Source of the DNA: Rugalucina vietnamica
Lineage: Eukaryota; Mollusca; Bivalvia; Lucinida; Lucinidae
Assembly: GCA_964017185.1 (NCBI GenBank)
Contig: OZ024870.1
Span: 54,872,312-54,936,311 of the forward strand
Direction of reading: 5' to 3'
Length of the DNA stretch: 64,000 bases
Position numbers and translations under genes: made by a program. Shown here one piece after another: positions 1 through 10,326 of the stretch. The notes under the pieces were generated by a model. That model saw only the letters and a list, made by a program, of their open reading frames with translations, searched no databases and was not told the DNA's origin. The stretch's first letter is position 1, and each line of letters opens with the position of its first letter.

Positions 1-323
1 CGAAAATATGTCTATGCATTATACTGAGATTTTTAGAAATGTAAAAAATTATTTTGTTTTCGACTGATTTTTTATTTTTATTTTTTTTTTATTATTATTA
101 TTTTTTTTTTTTTTTGAATATTTACTATAAGTTTGCTCACCCGTAAAAATTAAAAATTTCATCGGAAAATTTTTGATATATCTAATATTTATGATGAAAA
201 CATTGATTGTGAGTACACGTTAGAACCACCTCGGCGAGGCACACGTTAGAACTGCCTCTGCCTTCTAACGTGTACCCACAATCTATAGTTTGGATCCATG
301 TACACCCCACCTTTATCCTGATG
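1..323. mobile_element. MITE family B copy, cut by window edge
   Basis: Starts CGAAAATATGTCTATGCATT at base 1 (5 bp short of the usual CATTACGAAAACATG end) and ends CCTGATG at 323. The centre has ACACGTTAGAACCACCTCGG and TCTAACGTGTACCCACAATC. It also contains an A/T-rich run at 70-115. Confidence 0.7.
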
Positions 324-795
324 TGGGGATAGCTTTTAAAACACTACCTCGTCGTGTCATGACTCATTTTAAATTATCAGATCTTGCATAGTAATCTTTG
401 ACAAAACTATAATTATGTATATTTTTTTCATGCTCAACTCAGCTAAGACTTAAACTTATCCTGCTCATAAATGTCTAAATGCCAACCACTTTTGACATTT
501 TGACATTTATAAGCAGGATAAATTACAGGCTATGGTTATCTTATCACTGAATTCCAATTTATTTGCCAATATAATGGGTTATTTCAGTATATATGAGCAC
601 TTTCAATTTAATGCTCAGCTGAGTTGAGCATGGAAATAGTTTTATATCTCGGGACCTGATCACAGATCAGCACGCTCGTGACATATTTATTTACCATTAC
701 TTGACACTCTCGTATGATTCTTGGAATATTACAATATGTGTATCTGTCAGGTCAGATTTACACTATCTGTACACTGCTAAATGGTTTAACCTTCA
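324..795. other. No gene seen
   Basis: AT-rich; a weak inverted pair TTATCCTGCTCATAAATGTC / GACATTTATAAGCAGGATAA at about 457-523 is the only structure noticed. Confidence 0.5.
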
Positions 796-918
796 TTTGA
801 GCCGCCCCATGGGAAAACCAACAGTCTGCATAGGCGAAAACAAAGGCGCAGATCAGCGCCTTTGTTTTCGCAACTCGGATAGTACAATTTCTCCTCTACT
901 TAACTCCAAAATTTCATA
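796..918. mobile_element. Palindromic MITE family A, partial copy
   Basis: Left TIR GAGCCGCCCCATGGGAAAAC and a shortened hairpin GGCGCAGATCAGCGCC, then cut off after ACTTAACTCCAAAATTTCAT. The right half is missing. Confidence 0.65.
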
Positions 919-1369
919 TTATTCATTTGGCGCCTTTGTTGGCTTGTGTGTTGAACACTGACAAAGAAAATACCAAAATGTGAAACATTAAGGAAATGCA
1001 AAAAAGATAAGACGTTGAGAACAATAGCAAGGTGAAGCATTTTGATTGTTTCTAAATTACTTATCCATCATCAGGGTACTCATAACACCATTTTTGATTA
1101 TTAATAGGTTTTGTTGAAAGAGTTTCTAACCAATCAGATGTACTGCGATGCCATTGTCCTCCAGTTTTGTTTATCTATTTTGGTGCTCTCCAAGAATTGT
1201 TGACCGAACTTTTGTTGGGTTTATCACTACACAATATTCATTTGATATTCACTTGGAATCAAATTATTTTAAAATCATGCTCGGAATTGACTTTCGATTC
1301 GCAGGAAAAAGATTTTCTCGTCATGAACTTCTAGCATCCATCGTTTTAATTATCTGATTGACATTTAAT
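919..1369. other. No gene seen
   Basis: One 69-residue ORF without recognisable features; no repeat identified. Confidence 0.5.
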
Positions 1370-1855
1370 ACTGGAACATATTTCAAAAGCATGTCACGAG
1401 TCACACAAATGTTCCTGAGACATGCAATTTGAGAAGATGTTCTCAAGACATTTTAGTTCCCCAATAAAACGTGTACAGACAAGAAAATTACTATTGTCGT
1501 GCATTCTAGCATGCTTGAATATGACACATGCCTTTAAAATGGGCGTGTCCGGTCGTCTTCACTTTCTCGCATTGCTGATTGTTATAATGCATCATCTGCT
1601 ACATGTATAAATTACAAAAAATGAAAAAAAAAAAAAAAAAAGAAAGAAAGAAAACGACATGTAGGTCAAGAAAAGACAATCCAATCCGTTTTTCAGTCAT
1701 CTTTGCAATATCTTGTAGCTATAGGTCCTAGTCCGTTAGATTTGGTGGAAATCCATTCTGAAACTGGCGATTCTTCGCCTTTCGCAGAGAAAAGTGTACA
1801 GCGTTACACTTGCAAATATTGTTTTTATGTTTCCTTTTAAAATGACTTCCTAATT
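1370..1855. repeat. Duplicated segment, left part (partner 20279-20790)
   Basis: Shares CTGAGACATGCAATTTGAGA, TTGTCGTGCATTCTAGCATG and GGTCGTCTTCACTTTCTCGC with 20279 onward. Together with 3339-3500 it forms the host sequence for the 1.48-kb TIR element. Confidence 0.7.
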
Positions 1856-2218
1856 TTGGTAGTCTGTAAAACCTGGGCTGGGCTCGATTTTGGGCTGTGC
1901 TTTGATAAATTTTGGGCTGGGCTGGGTTCGATTTTGGGCTGGGCTCGATTGAGGGTCATTCCTGAATTAAGGTGAAAATCTCAGCATTGGCCATATTGAT
2001 GATGTGAGGTTGTAAATGTTGTTCATTAGGTGGTGTCTCATGGGAACAGGTTGGAAATAAATGAAACTAATGGTGATTCTAATTTTGCAGGAAAATGATA
2101 AATAAAAATTGTGTTAACTACAAAGCTGATCTGCTGAAGATGCTGGTCAGACTGTATGTTTGATATGTTGCTACTGCTGTTCAATACTGACCAGATTGTG
2201 TGCATGATAAGGTGTAAA

Positions 2219-2553
2219 CAAAAAATAGCTGTGTTTCCGCTAACCTGACCGACTCTGGATTTTTGCGCCGACCCTGCAGTTTTTGCCAATAAAAATAAAA
2301 TAAAACTATTTTCATGCCGACCGACCCTCAAAATTTGAAGTGGAAAACAAACTGCTATAATTTCAACAATACTAGGTCAACTCGCGTTCTTTAGCTTCCT
2401 ACTAGTTTTAAACTTCATCGCATGTTGGTTCGAGTACTTATGATTAATTTTAGCACGTTTCTACCTTTTTTTACGCATTTTCAAGAAAGAAAAAATACAC
2501 GAAAAATAAAACGATTTTCCGGCATGTTAGCGGAAACAAGGCTATTTTTATTT
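2219..2553. repeat. Inverted-repeat pair inside the TIR element
   Basis: AATAGCTGTGTTTCCGCTAAC at 2223 is mirrored by GTTAGCGGAAACAAGGCTAT near 2526. The interior has repeated GCCGACCCT phrases. Probably a small nested MITE; ends and target site are unresolved. Confidence 0.45.
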
Positions 2554-2684
2554 TACGCTTAAGTTTGAGCTGTTGTCATTGATCAGACTGTGTAAATGAT
2601 AAGTTCGTATGATTATTACGATCCGCAGTTGCCGATCAGGTTGCGTGTACGTATGATAAATCTGAACTGTTGTTGCCTTTAAGA

Positions 2685-2919
2685 TAGACTAGCTACTAGT
2701 CTGATAAATTGATAAATAAGTTTTTTTTGTCCTTTTTTGTAAATTCAAATTTTCTCTTCTTGGAAGCTAGAGCACCAGATATTTTCTGATGTACATATCT
2801 TGGCTAGATTTATCGAGACAGAGGAGTAGACACATATTATGTCCAAATGATGTTCATTTTATATAAAATTATTTTTACCTTTTGTAGATTTGTCATTTTA
2901 ACGCCTAGTGGCTAGGCTA
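2685..2919. mobile_element. MITE with 9-bp target duplication (Mutator-like), copy 1
   Basis: Inverted ends TAGACTAGCTACTAGTC and GCCTAGTGGCTAGGCTA. A perfect 9-bp direct repeat CCTTTAAGA flanks it at 2676-2684 and 2920-2928. 235 bp, no ORF. Nested in the 1856-3338 element. Confidence 0.82.
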
Positions 2920-2939
2920 CCTTTAAGACAACATGCAGG

Positions 2940-3122
2940 TAAACCTGAACAATTACTTCTGATCAGAACGCGTGCATGATAAATCTAAACTGTTGGTGTT
3001 GATCAGACTGTGTGCACAATAAAATTAAACTGTTGTCGCTGTTCAGACTGCAGGCATGATAAATCTGAACAGTTCCTGCTCAGTCTGCGTGCATGATAAA
3101 TCTGAACTGTTGGTGCTGATCA
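2940..3122. repeat. Short tandem repeats, unit about 45-50 bp
   Basis: Repeated phrase CTGATCAGACTGTGTGCATG + ATAAATCTGAACTGTTG in four diverged copies, with outliers at 2150-2215 and 2575-2680. Confined to the TIR element at 1856-3338. Confidence 0.6.
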
Positions 3123-3734
3123 GCTTTCTTCAGCACTCCTGTATTGAATATTGCTAATATTCTCAAGGGAACTGATCTGACACTACTAAAATGCATCTGG
3201 ACTGAATCATTCAGCCTTAGGGTGCATGCTGGCCCAAGTTCTGACCTTCTTTCACTTTTCACCAGAAATAACCTTGTCGGCGCTGCCTAATTTAGAGCCC
3301 AATCCGATGAGCCCAGCCCAGGTTTTACAGACCACCTGTAATTCTCGTTCTAATTCTCACAGTGACAGGGGAATCTTGTTCTCAGCATATTTTGCGTTGG
3401 TGGAAATATTGCATATTTCATATTGCATATTGATTTTGCATACGGTGATTAGTCGTGTGCACCTAGAAAATGAACTGTCAAGAATTCTCAAAAGTTGATT
3501 ATCGACAGTTGTCAAGTTTCTGTATAAATTGTTCCTTCAAAGTTAATTGTTTCCCATCCCGCGTCTGCAGAACTCGAATTAGCGTCCAACAAAGAAAGCC
3601 TCTTGACGTATTTTCTTTCTCTCAGAATATTAAAGAAAGAAAAATAATAATAAAATACCACGCATACAATGATGTATTTAAAATGCAAATATACCAACAT
3701 ACAAAATGCCTGCAGGCACTCCAACGTTATTTTG

Positions 3735-3900
3735 ATAAAAAGTAAAACTGAGATCCTTTAAGAGCAGCGAACACATTAATGAGAAAGGGGATGGGCCATA
3801 CCGTGGTTTCGACTATCAAAGTCTCGTCAGTGACCCTTTAGATTTGGCAACATGGATCCAGAGAGAATTACTGAAATTTTACAACTTTCAACATGGTAGA
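3735..3900 (-). mobile_element. Second-family retrozyme fragment
   Basis: Matches the ribozyme-bearing half of the 47-kb unit (AAAACTGAGATCCTTTAAGA through TTTGGCAACATGG). The central domain is missing, so it is a partial single copy. Confidence 0.6.
3793..3836 (-). ncRNA. Type I hammerhead ribozyme, second family, isolated copy
   Basis: Minus strand: GGGTCA, CTGACGA, helix II GACT/AGTC with loop TTGAT, GAAA, CCACGG, TA, TGGCCC. Every stem is paired. Relative to the 47-kb copy the second pair of helix II changed from G-C to A-T on both sides, a compensatory change. Confidence 0.82.
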
Positions 3901-5936
3901 TTATTGAAATATATAATTTATCATCGGACATAAAGGTTTTCGGAAGATTTCATAGGTTTCCCGCCCAAAGTTTGAGTGTTTCTGACAGCTTCTGTGTGAT
4001 TTGTATAGAAAATATGTTGCATTCGCCATAAAATTCAACATTTGATCAATGCAACAATATGGTGGAAACCTCTTGATGTTACATAAATGCAGCATAAATC
4101 TATGTCAAAAGGGGAGGGGGTCAGATTTTTTCAAAAAAATATTTTGTCAGAAAACATATTTTTTGCAATAGATTATCAAGGAAATGCTACAATATGCTTA
4201 CTGCAACCCAAAATGTTGGGTAGAAAATATTTATCAACGAATAACAGGTACAACATCTTGATAAGATTTATAACTGTAAATAGCACTGTCCATCACTTAT
4301 GCAAAAACCTGTACCTTAAATATACTATGCAAAATAAACTGAGCAACTTTTAATTTGAATAGTGACTCTGTGTCTTGTAGACATTAGGGAAGTTCTTCTG
4401 ACAATGGCTTGCATGTAACAAATTATGGTAGAACCAGTCTTTGTTTGATACTGAAGTGGCATTTGATTTGAAGCCCACGAAGGCATATCTCAAGTAAAAC
4501 ATAAACCATCAAATATTGATATACATATTTTGCACAGTATATCTATATGCATTAAAAGTGTACACTTTGTGTATACCTGTTAAAATAGGACAGTCAGTCT
4601 GTTCATTCAGGTAGAACATACATATACAGTATATTTCCATAGCCTTGTTGAATTACAAATAATGGACCTGAGCCCATTAATTGGTTTGGGGGCTTTTTGA
4701 CAGCCTCCCCCCCTTGCCCAAACATGGCATTTGGATATAATATGTCATTTACAAAATTACAGTTGTGTTTAAAATATTTTGGTTGGGCAAGGGGGGGAAC
4801 ATGGTCTTATAAAAGGTTTCCTATTTCCTATATGATGCTATATTAAATTCAAAGATTTTGTCCAATTTTTAAAGAAGTCACTGCTTGAGTTGCACAAAAC
4901 ATTACATGCCTAAATACAATAGAAACTAATATTTCGACTGCAATAAACGTCATTTCAGTGCCTGGTACGTGAGATTTTGAAAATTTCTTGGGCATTTCAC
5001 AATAGAAATCTTCCGAAAACCTTACAAAACACTCTTGAAAATGGAGGTAAAGTGCATGTAGCCTGAAAAAAATAAACAACGTAACTATTGAAGAGAATAC
5101 AGTAAGCAAACTATTGAGGACTATAGACATGTCTGGTATTTACGACTCCTAGTAAAATTTAAACACTCTTACATATTAGTTAAGATGTTTGAGGCATGCG
5201 TATATAAATATAGTGCTTGAATACGAGACAAAAGGTGCACCAAGACCCAAAGCTACCTGAGATGATGGTAAGGAGAACGTTTATTCTGTATGGGAAACTG
5301 CCTATAGAAAAGGCTAAATAAGTGTTAATTTCAAAAACACATTTTTGTCAGTGAATTAAATAGTTTGAATAAGCCTTCATTGATTCCTAGAATGTTTTCC
5401 TCCAGTACTTCCAGTACAGTGAAGGCTGTCAAAATGCACAAAAACAATCTATAATGCAAGCCCATCAAATCAAGTGACTTCGATAATTTTGTTTAGGACT
5501 GTAGCTTGTTTATATACATATTTCATGACCTAGTGTTTGAAAAGTAGCCACACCAGCTGAAAGTCTGCCCTCTGTTCTTTAACTAGTTACACTTCTGGTG
5601 AACTTTGATGATCATCACTCGTTAGTTTTTAGAAATTTGAGTGTCTGTATGCCAATGTGTTTGTTTATATCTAAGTGGTGATCCATACCTTTGTCTTGGC
5701 TTAGTAACATGTAAGCTTGTGTTAGCATATTTGAGGCAAGTCATGGTCTACATAGTCATCGGGTGCTATGTTTTGCTAAATGTTTTGTCAAAGAACCGTG
5801 TTGCTCAAAATAAGTGGGCAAATATTTACAAGCCTTAAAGCACAAATAGTCGATTTTTTTTGTTGCTTGTATGTATAAGGTACATTTATCAGACATGTAG
5901 AGTATTCACCTTGAATTTCATGTAGACAGTATTATT
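3901..5936. other. No gene seen
   Basis: Only short ORFs below 95 residues in AT-rich sequence; none has a motif or splice context that I trust. Confidence 0.5.
4705..4800. repeat. CCCCCCCTTGCCCAA inverted repeat
   Basis: CCCCCCCTTGCCCAA (about 4707) and TTGGGCAAGGGGGGG (about 4782) with a spacer of roughly 60 bp. Confidence 0.45.
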
Positions 5937-6172
5937 TGAGCCGCCTCATGGGAAAACCAACAATCTGCATAGGCGAAAACAAAGACGCAGATCAGCTTCG
6001 CGGTAACCGCGAAGCTGATCAGCGCCTTTGTTTTCGCTACTCGGATAGTACAATTCCTCCTCTACTTAAATCCGAAATTTTAAGCTTCTAGCTCTTTTCT
6101 GTGCTTGTACAGGCTGGTTTGTGTCTGACCTGTTCGGAAACCACATTGTTGGTTTTCCCACGAGGCGGCTCA
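5937..6172. mobile_element. Palindromic MITE family A, full copy
   Basis: TIR of about 28 bp: TGAGCCGCCTCATGGGAAAA... and ...TTTTCCCACGAGGCGGCTCA. An internal hairpin AGATCAGCTTCGCGGTAACC / GGTTACCGCGAAGCTGATC is flanked by GCCTTTGTTTTCGC. 236 bp, no gene. Confidence 0.8.
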
Positions 6173-6204
6173 ATTTTTTGTCATACACCTGAATGATGAC
6201 ACTG

Positions 6205-6965
6205 TATTTTATAGGCATAAGGCCTAAATGATTTATATGTGTGGTTCCGGTTTCCCTACCTACCCTAGTTTTTTCACCCTACCCTAAACATTAAAATAGT
6301 CTTTGGAGAGAAAAACAACTAAAAATAGCCACATTTCTTTATCATGAGGCTGTTTTCAGTGTTTGTTTTGACTAAATTATATAATACTTCCTACCTACTT
6401 ACCCTAATTTTTTGGGGCATGAAACAGGAACCACACATATACAGTCAACAGACATAATTGTTCGTCACCTTCGGAAAACTCCATAGACTTCAATGTATTT
6501 TCATGTTTGCAAGAAAAATTATCCTAGTTCTCCTGGTCAACATATTTTATTGTTTTTGGTGTCATTTGAAAAGTAAATACGTAAATAACGCAATAAACAA
6601 AGGTATTTTCATTTAATTCCTTGCATGCGTTTTCAAGCTACAAATTTTTAAGTCGCGAGAATTTTTTGGCAATTTTTGACCATTGGGTCACCATTGGGAA
6701 AAGTGTGTTTTTCAAAATTTCGCTAAACTTTAAACTTTTGTATTTCAAAAGTGAAAAGTCGGGACTTCACCAAATGACCTTTGTTTATTGCTTTATTTAT
6801 CAAACTTTCCAATGACACCAAAATCATAAAAATACAGTGTATGTCGACCAGAAGAGGCAGGATAATTTTTATTGTAAATGAATGCATTGAAGTATATGGA
6901 ATTTTCGAAAGTGACGAACAATTATGTCTATTGACTGTATTTCATTTAGGCCTTACAGGCAATGT
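6205..6965. mobile_element. Foldback (long-TIR) element with nested MITE
   Basis: Arms of roughly 170 bp: GCATAAGGCCTAAATGA on the left matches TCATTTAGGCCTTACAGGC on the right; inner landmarks CAGACATAATTGTTCGTCAC, TTTTGGTGTCATTTGAAAAG and GCAATAAACAAAGG are mirrored at 6787-6935. The left arm is interrupted by the element at 6238-6437. No coding capacity. Confidence 0.75.
6238..6437. mobile_element. 200-bp MITE nested in foldback arm
   Basis: Inverted ends TGTGTGGTTCCGGTTTC and GAAACAGGAACCACACA, flanked by TATA at 6234-6237 and 6438-6441. The interrupted arm, compared with the intact right arm, confirms the junctions. Interior has TACCTACCCTA repeats. Confidence 0.75.
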
Positions 6966-8808
6966 TCAAAAGTTATAGATAAAATACTTATTTGACAAAA
7001 GAAATGAAAAACGTTAACCCGTTTTTCTGGAGGGAAGCCATTAGCCGTAGTATTGACCTCTCCATATGTTTTCAGTATTCTGTCAATCATTTGACGTAAT
7101 AAGGCTCCTTAGGGGTTTATGAAGGTGCATTTTCATTTCTGTTTCTATACACGATATTGAATTCCCTTTCTTGGGCCTCACACTTCGAGGCTAGACTAGG
7201 CTAGTGTTTGTTTTGTCGGCCATTTTTTGTCACTTTCACTTCGATAAATAAATCTATTTTCTTCACGCTAACAAGATCAGTACATACGATGCTTGTCATA
7301 AAATTAAACTGGAGATGTATTGTTTAATGATATTAATTAGGGTTGCATAGTTTCAAATACTTTTAGATTATAAGACTTGGACGAACTCTCTCGTTGACCT
7401 ATTTATCGGTTTTTATCGGAAAACGATCCATATGAAATTATGTTGTTTCCAATACAGTGTTCTCTTTCACGTCCGCTGTGATGATTGACATGCGGTATCA
7501 CGAATTACCGGATTGGACTGAAACGAACCGATACTGTCCGGAACGGACATAGATAATAGGTCACCTCATAGTAGCATGTGAAGAATTTTATGTACACAAC
7601 AATACTGTGATTTACTTAGAACGCAAGAAAACCGTACCTGAAGAGTTGCACCCTGCATACATGTATCCTTACAGTAAGGATCTATGCTACATCACACGAC
7701 GCCACACAAAATGTATTTCTTAAAATGCAACCGTTTGTAATTTCAAGTGGTGACAAAATATCTAAATTGTTGTAGTGCAAAAGTTCACAAAAGATATATC
7801 AGATTTTTGGAAAAATTTTGGGGAATTCGGAAACTTTTGATTCATTTCTTTTCTGTTTCAACTATGAGACTTTTTTTTAAGTTTTGAAAGTATGTTCACA
7901 GAAAACGTCAACTTGAAATGTAACATGCCTAAAGACATGTATAATTTCACATTTTTGTCACGGAAAATAGAGTATATCCAGGCGAATGTCCGAGATATTT
8001 TGCCAGTGTTATTAAACAAACAGCTAAGGCAAAGTCTGGATCACACTACCCCTAACCAAGCCTCATGGATGCAGATTTATGGGGTTTCAGTTTAACCTCA
8101 CTTTTAAGATTATAGCCGTCACGTGCTAGCAGATTTTGGCTTATGTCACACAACCTTAGATTTGAATTATATTTATAGCACAGGTTTATAAAATTCGAAC
8201 CATACTGTATTCACACTGTCCTTCAATTATTGCTTGATTCTGTTATATTTAGTATTATTCTCTAGCAAAATAAAACTTTCATCATGTATTTTAAATCTTT
8301 GTCTGGAGACTCAGAGACACTAATCAGATTAGGCACAAGCACGACATACAACTTTGGGTCACTCAGACAGCAAGAATATATGTTTGAAATTTTGAATAAC
8401 TTCCCTAGCTCATGGAATTTTACATATGTTTGTTTGTTAAGGTCAAGTCTACATTTTTTCAGACGTGGTGATGAAACCATTCACGGTTTAACACAGTATT
8501 TGTTTTATTTGGTATCAAAATACACTATACGTTACTAAAGGAATCATTCTTCTTATCAGTGTAGACTTCTATTACAATCTCTTATTATTTTAAACTTCAA
8601 AGTTTCTATGAACCCCTCCATATAGCATGTTACTAAGAACATGCTATAATTTTCTTGTATCAAAATGTGACAATTTGCAGCATTGTTTTATACTGCAAAT
8701 ACATGTATAATATTACCATGTATTTCGATCAATACTTGAGAAAATCTTAGTTTTTGGTATCAAAATTTTTGGTCCAAAAAATTACCCCTGCCCCCCCCCC
8801 CCCCCCCC

Positions 8809-8853
<45 letters not shown>

Positions 8854-9218
8854 ACGTAATGGCAAGTATACGTCAAAATTTCAAATCAAACTTGTTTTTT
8901 TTGTGTGGAAAGGATGTCAGGCTTCCACAACAACACACAATTACAGGCATTACTTATGCATGTTTCTCAATGCAGGCTTTAAAAATATAGGCAAACTGAA
9001 TACGGGTTTTGACGTTCTCCTTGATCGACTAAGTATATGAAGATAGCTACTATCAAACAAGCAGTATAAGAGAGTGACGTAATAAGGTAATTCCAAAAAT
9101 CAATACATGTCAATGCTTTCAAACTATATTAATGTCACTGTTTCAATTCAATGTCAATTTTATACAAAATGTCAAATTTTGTTGACCAATTCATTCTCGA
9201 AGTTGGAATTGAGGGACA
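6966..9218. other. No gene seen
   Basis: Short ORFs only. A small hairpin TATAGCATGTTACTAAGAAC / ATGCTATA lies at 8622-8650 and the poly-C/A run at 8791. Confidence 0.5.
8791..8851. repeat. Poly-C / poly-A run
   Basis: Nineteen C followed by 42 A. Length may be unreliable in assembly. Confidence 0.9.
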
Positions 9219-9362
9219 CAAAGACATGTCCATGCAATATATACCCCCTTATACCCCACTTTTATATAGCAACACTGTGGTATGCAGGGGTATACCTATT
9301 TTTCTTATTTTTGCTTCAAAGCATAGATTGTGGGTACTCGTTAGAACCGCCTCGCCGAGTTT
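9219..9362. mobile_element. MITE family B, half copy
   Basis: From ACATGTCCATGCAATATATA through TGGTATGCAGGGGTATACC to the central AACCGCCTCGCCGAG, where it is truncated exactly at the palindrome centre. Confidence 0.65.
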
Positions 9363-9799
9363 TTATGAACGATTGACTTGTATACTTAGCAAAAGGCATC
9401 ATGCAGTAAGTGTAAAAGTGGTGTTTGCACACAATTTTAGTTTGAAATTAGTGAGAACCTTCGTACTTCCACTAGCTATTAGTTGATCACTAATAGCTAA
9501 AATAAAAACACTATTTGTGTAATAAATGTCGCCTCTATCGTGGATTTTCTCCATTTACATGTATATCAGTAACGTGAACATATTGAATGATTATTCCGCT
9601 TTATAGTCTTGTATCATCCCAGCGGAGAGAACGTTCATCACAAGTATTACATTCGTTAGTAGTTTTATGAAACAACACAACATGCTTTTATCTTTTTTTT
9701 CTGAAAATATGAAACAGCAGCATAAGTTGTATACAGTATACACAAACTAAACCGGAATTTCTAATTCGTTACATTAGTTTGTAGGTAAAACACATGTAT

Positions 9800-10309
9800 T
9801 GTGACGGGATAACCTCCCTTGGAAAAATAAGTTGGTGCAATGTATTAGCGGCATATTGAGTGCTTGTAATATGCAAATTACAAACTCGAAAATTTGTGGA
9901 TCGAGTAAGTGTTTATATAGCGCAGTAAACCACCCTTGGTGGATGAGCATGCTTTTCCACCGACGGGATTTGCTGTGGCTCATCTCGGCTGCACGTTACA
10001 TTTGGTGGCAGCGGTGGGATAATGACAACTGCCAGACCGGAGTTACCTTACCCATATAGTTCCCAGGGCAAGACTCGGGACGAGTCTTCTCGGAGATGGA
10101 AGTAATGAGATGGGATAGGCTCCTTTGGAAAAATACGTTGGTGCAACGTAATAGCGGCCTATTGAGTGCTTGTTATATGCAAATTTCAAACTCGAAACTT
10201 TGTGAATCGAGTAAGTGTTGAGTATATAGCGCAGTAAACCATCCTTGGTGGATGGGCATGCTTTTCAACCGACGGGGTTTGCTGTGGCTTGGTTCGGCTA
10301 AACGTTACA
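9800..10309 (+). mobile_element. TRIM (miniature LTR retrotransposon)
   Basis: Two LTRs of about 200 bp (9800-10000 and 10106-10309), both TG...CA, roughly 85% alike by eye, enclose only 105 bp. Right after the 5' LTR is TGGTGGCAGCGGTGGGAT (10003-10020), a primer-binding site fully complementary to the 3' end of tRNA-Leu (AAG-type) as I recall it. A purine-rich GGAGATGGAAGTAA (10092-10105) precedes the 3' LTR as polypurine tract. A 4-bp target duplication GTAT lies at 9796-9799 and 10310-10313. Each LTR holds TATATAGCGCAG, a plausible TATA promoter. There is no coding capacity, so it must depend on an autonomous Gypsy-type relative. Confidence 0.88.
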
Positions 10310-10326
10310 GTATTGTCTGTTCTTTT

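Larger units (their letters stand above)
1856..3338. mobile_element. 1.48-kb TIR DNA element, non-autonomous
   Basis: Terminal inverted repeats of about 27 bp: left GGTAGTCTGTAAAACCTGGG, right the matching reverse complement ending CAGACCACCTG. Flanked by TAATT at 1851-1855 and 3339-3343. The related sequence at 20785-20850 reads across the site without the element, as an empty site. Inside are GGGCTGGGCTCGATT repeats at the left end, a hairpin pair at 2219-2553, a nested MITE (2685-2919) and short tandem repeats (2940-3122). There is no transposase ORF. The terminal CAGG suggests hAT, but the 5-bp duplication does not fit it cleanly. Confidence 0.75.

Noticed and set aside
8754..8990. 78-residue ORF with poly-Pro/poly-Lys
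   Set aside because: Product of the poly-C/poly-A run.
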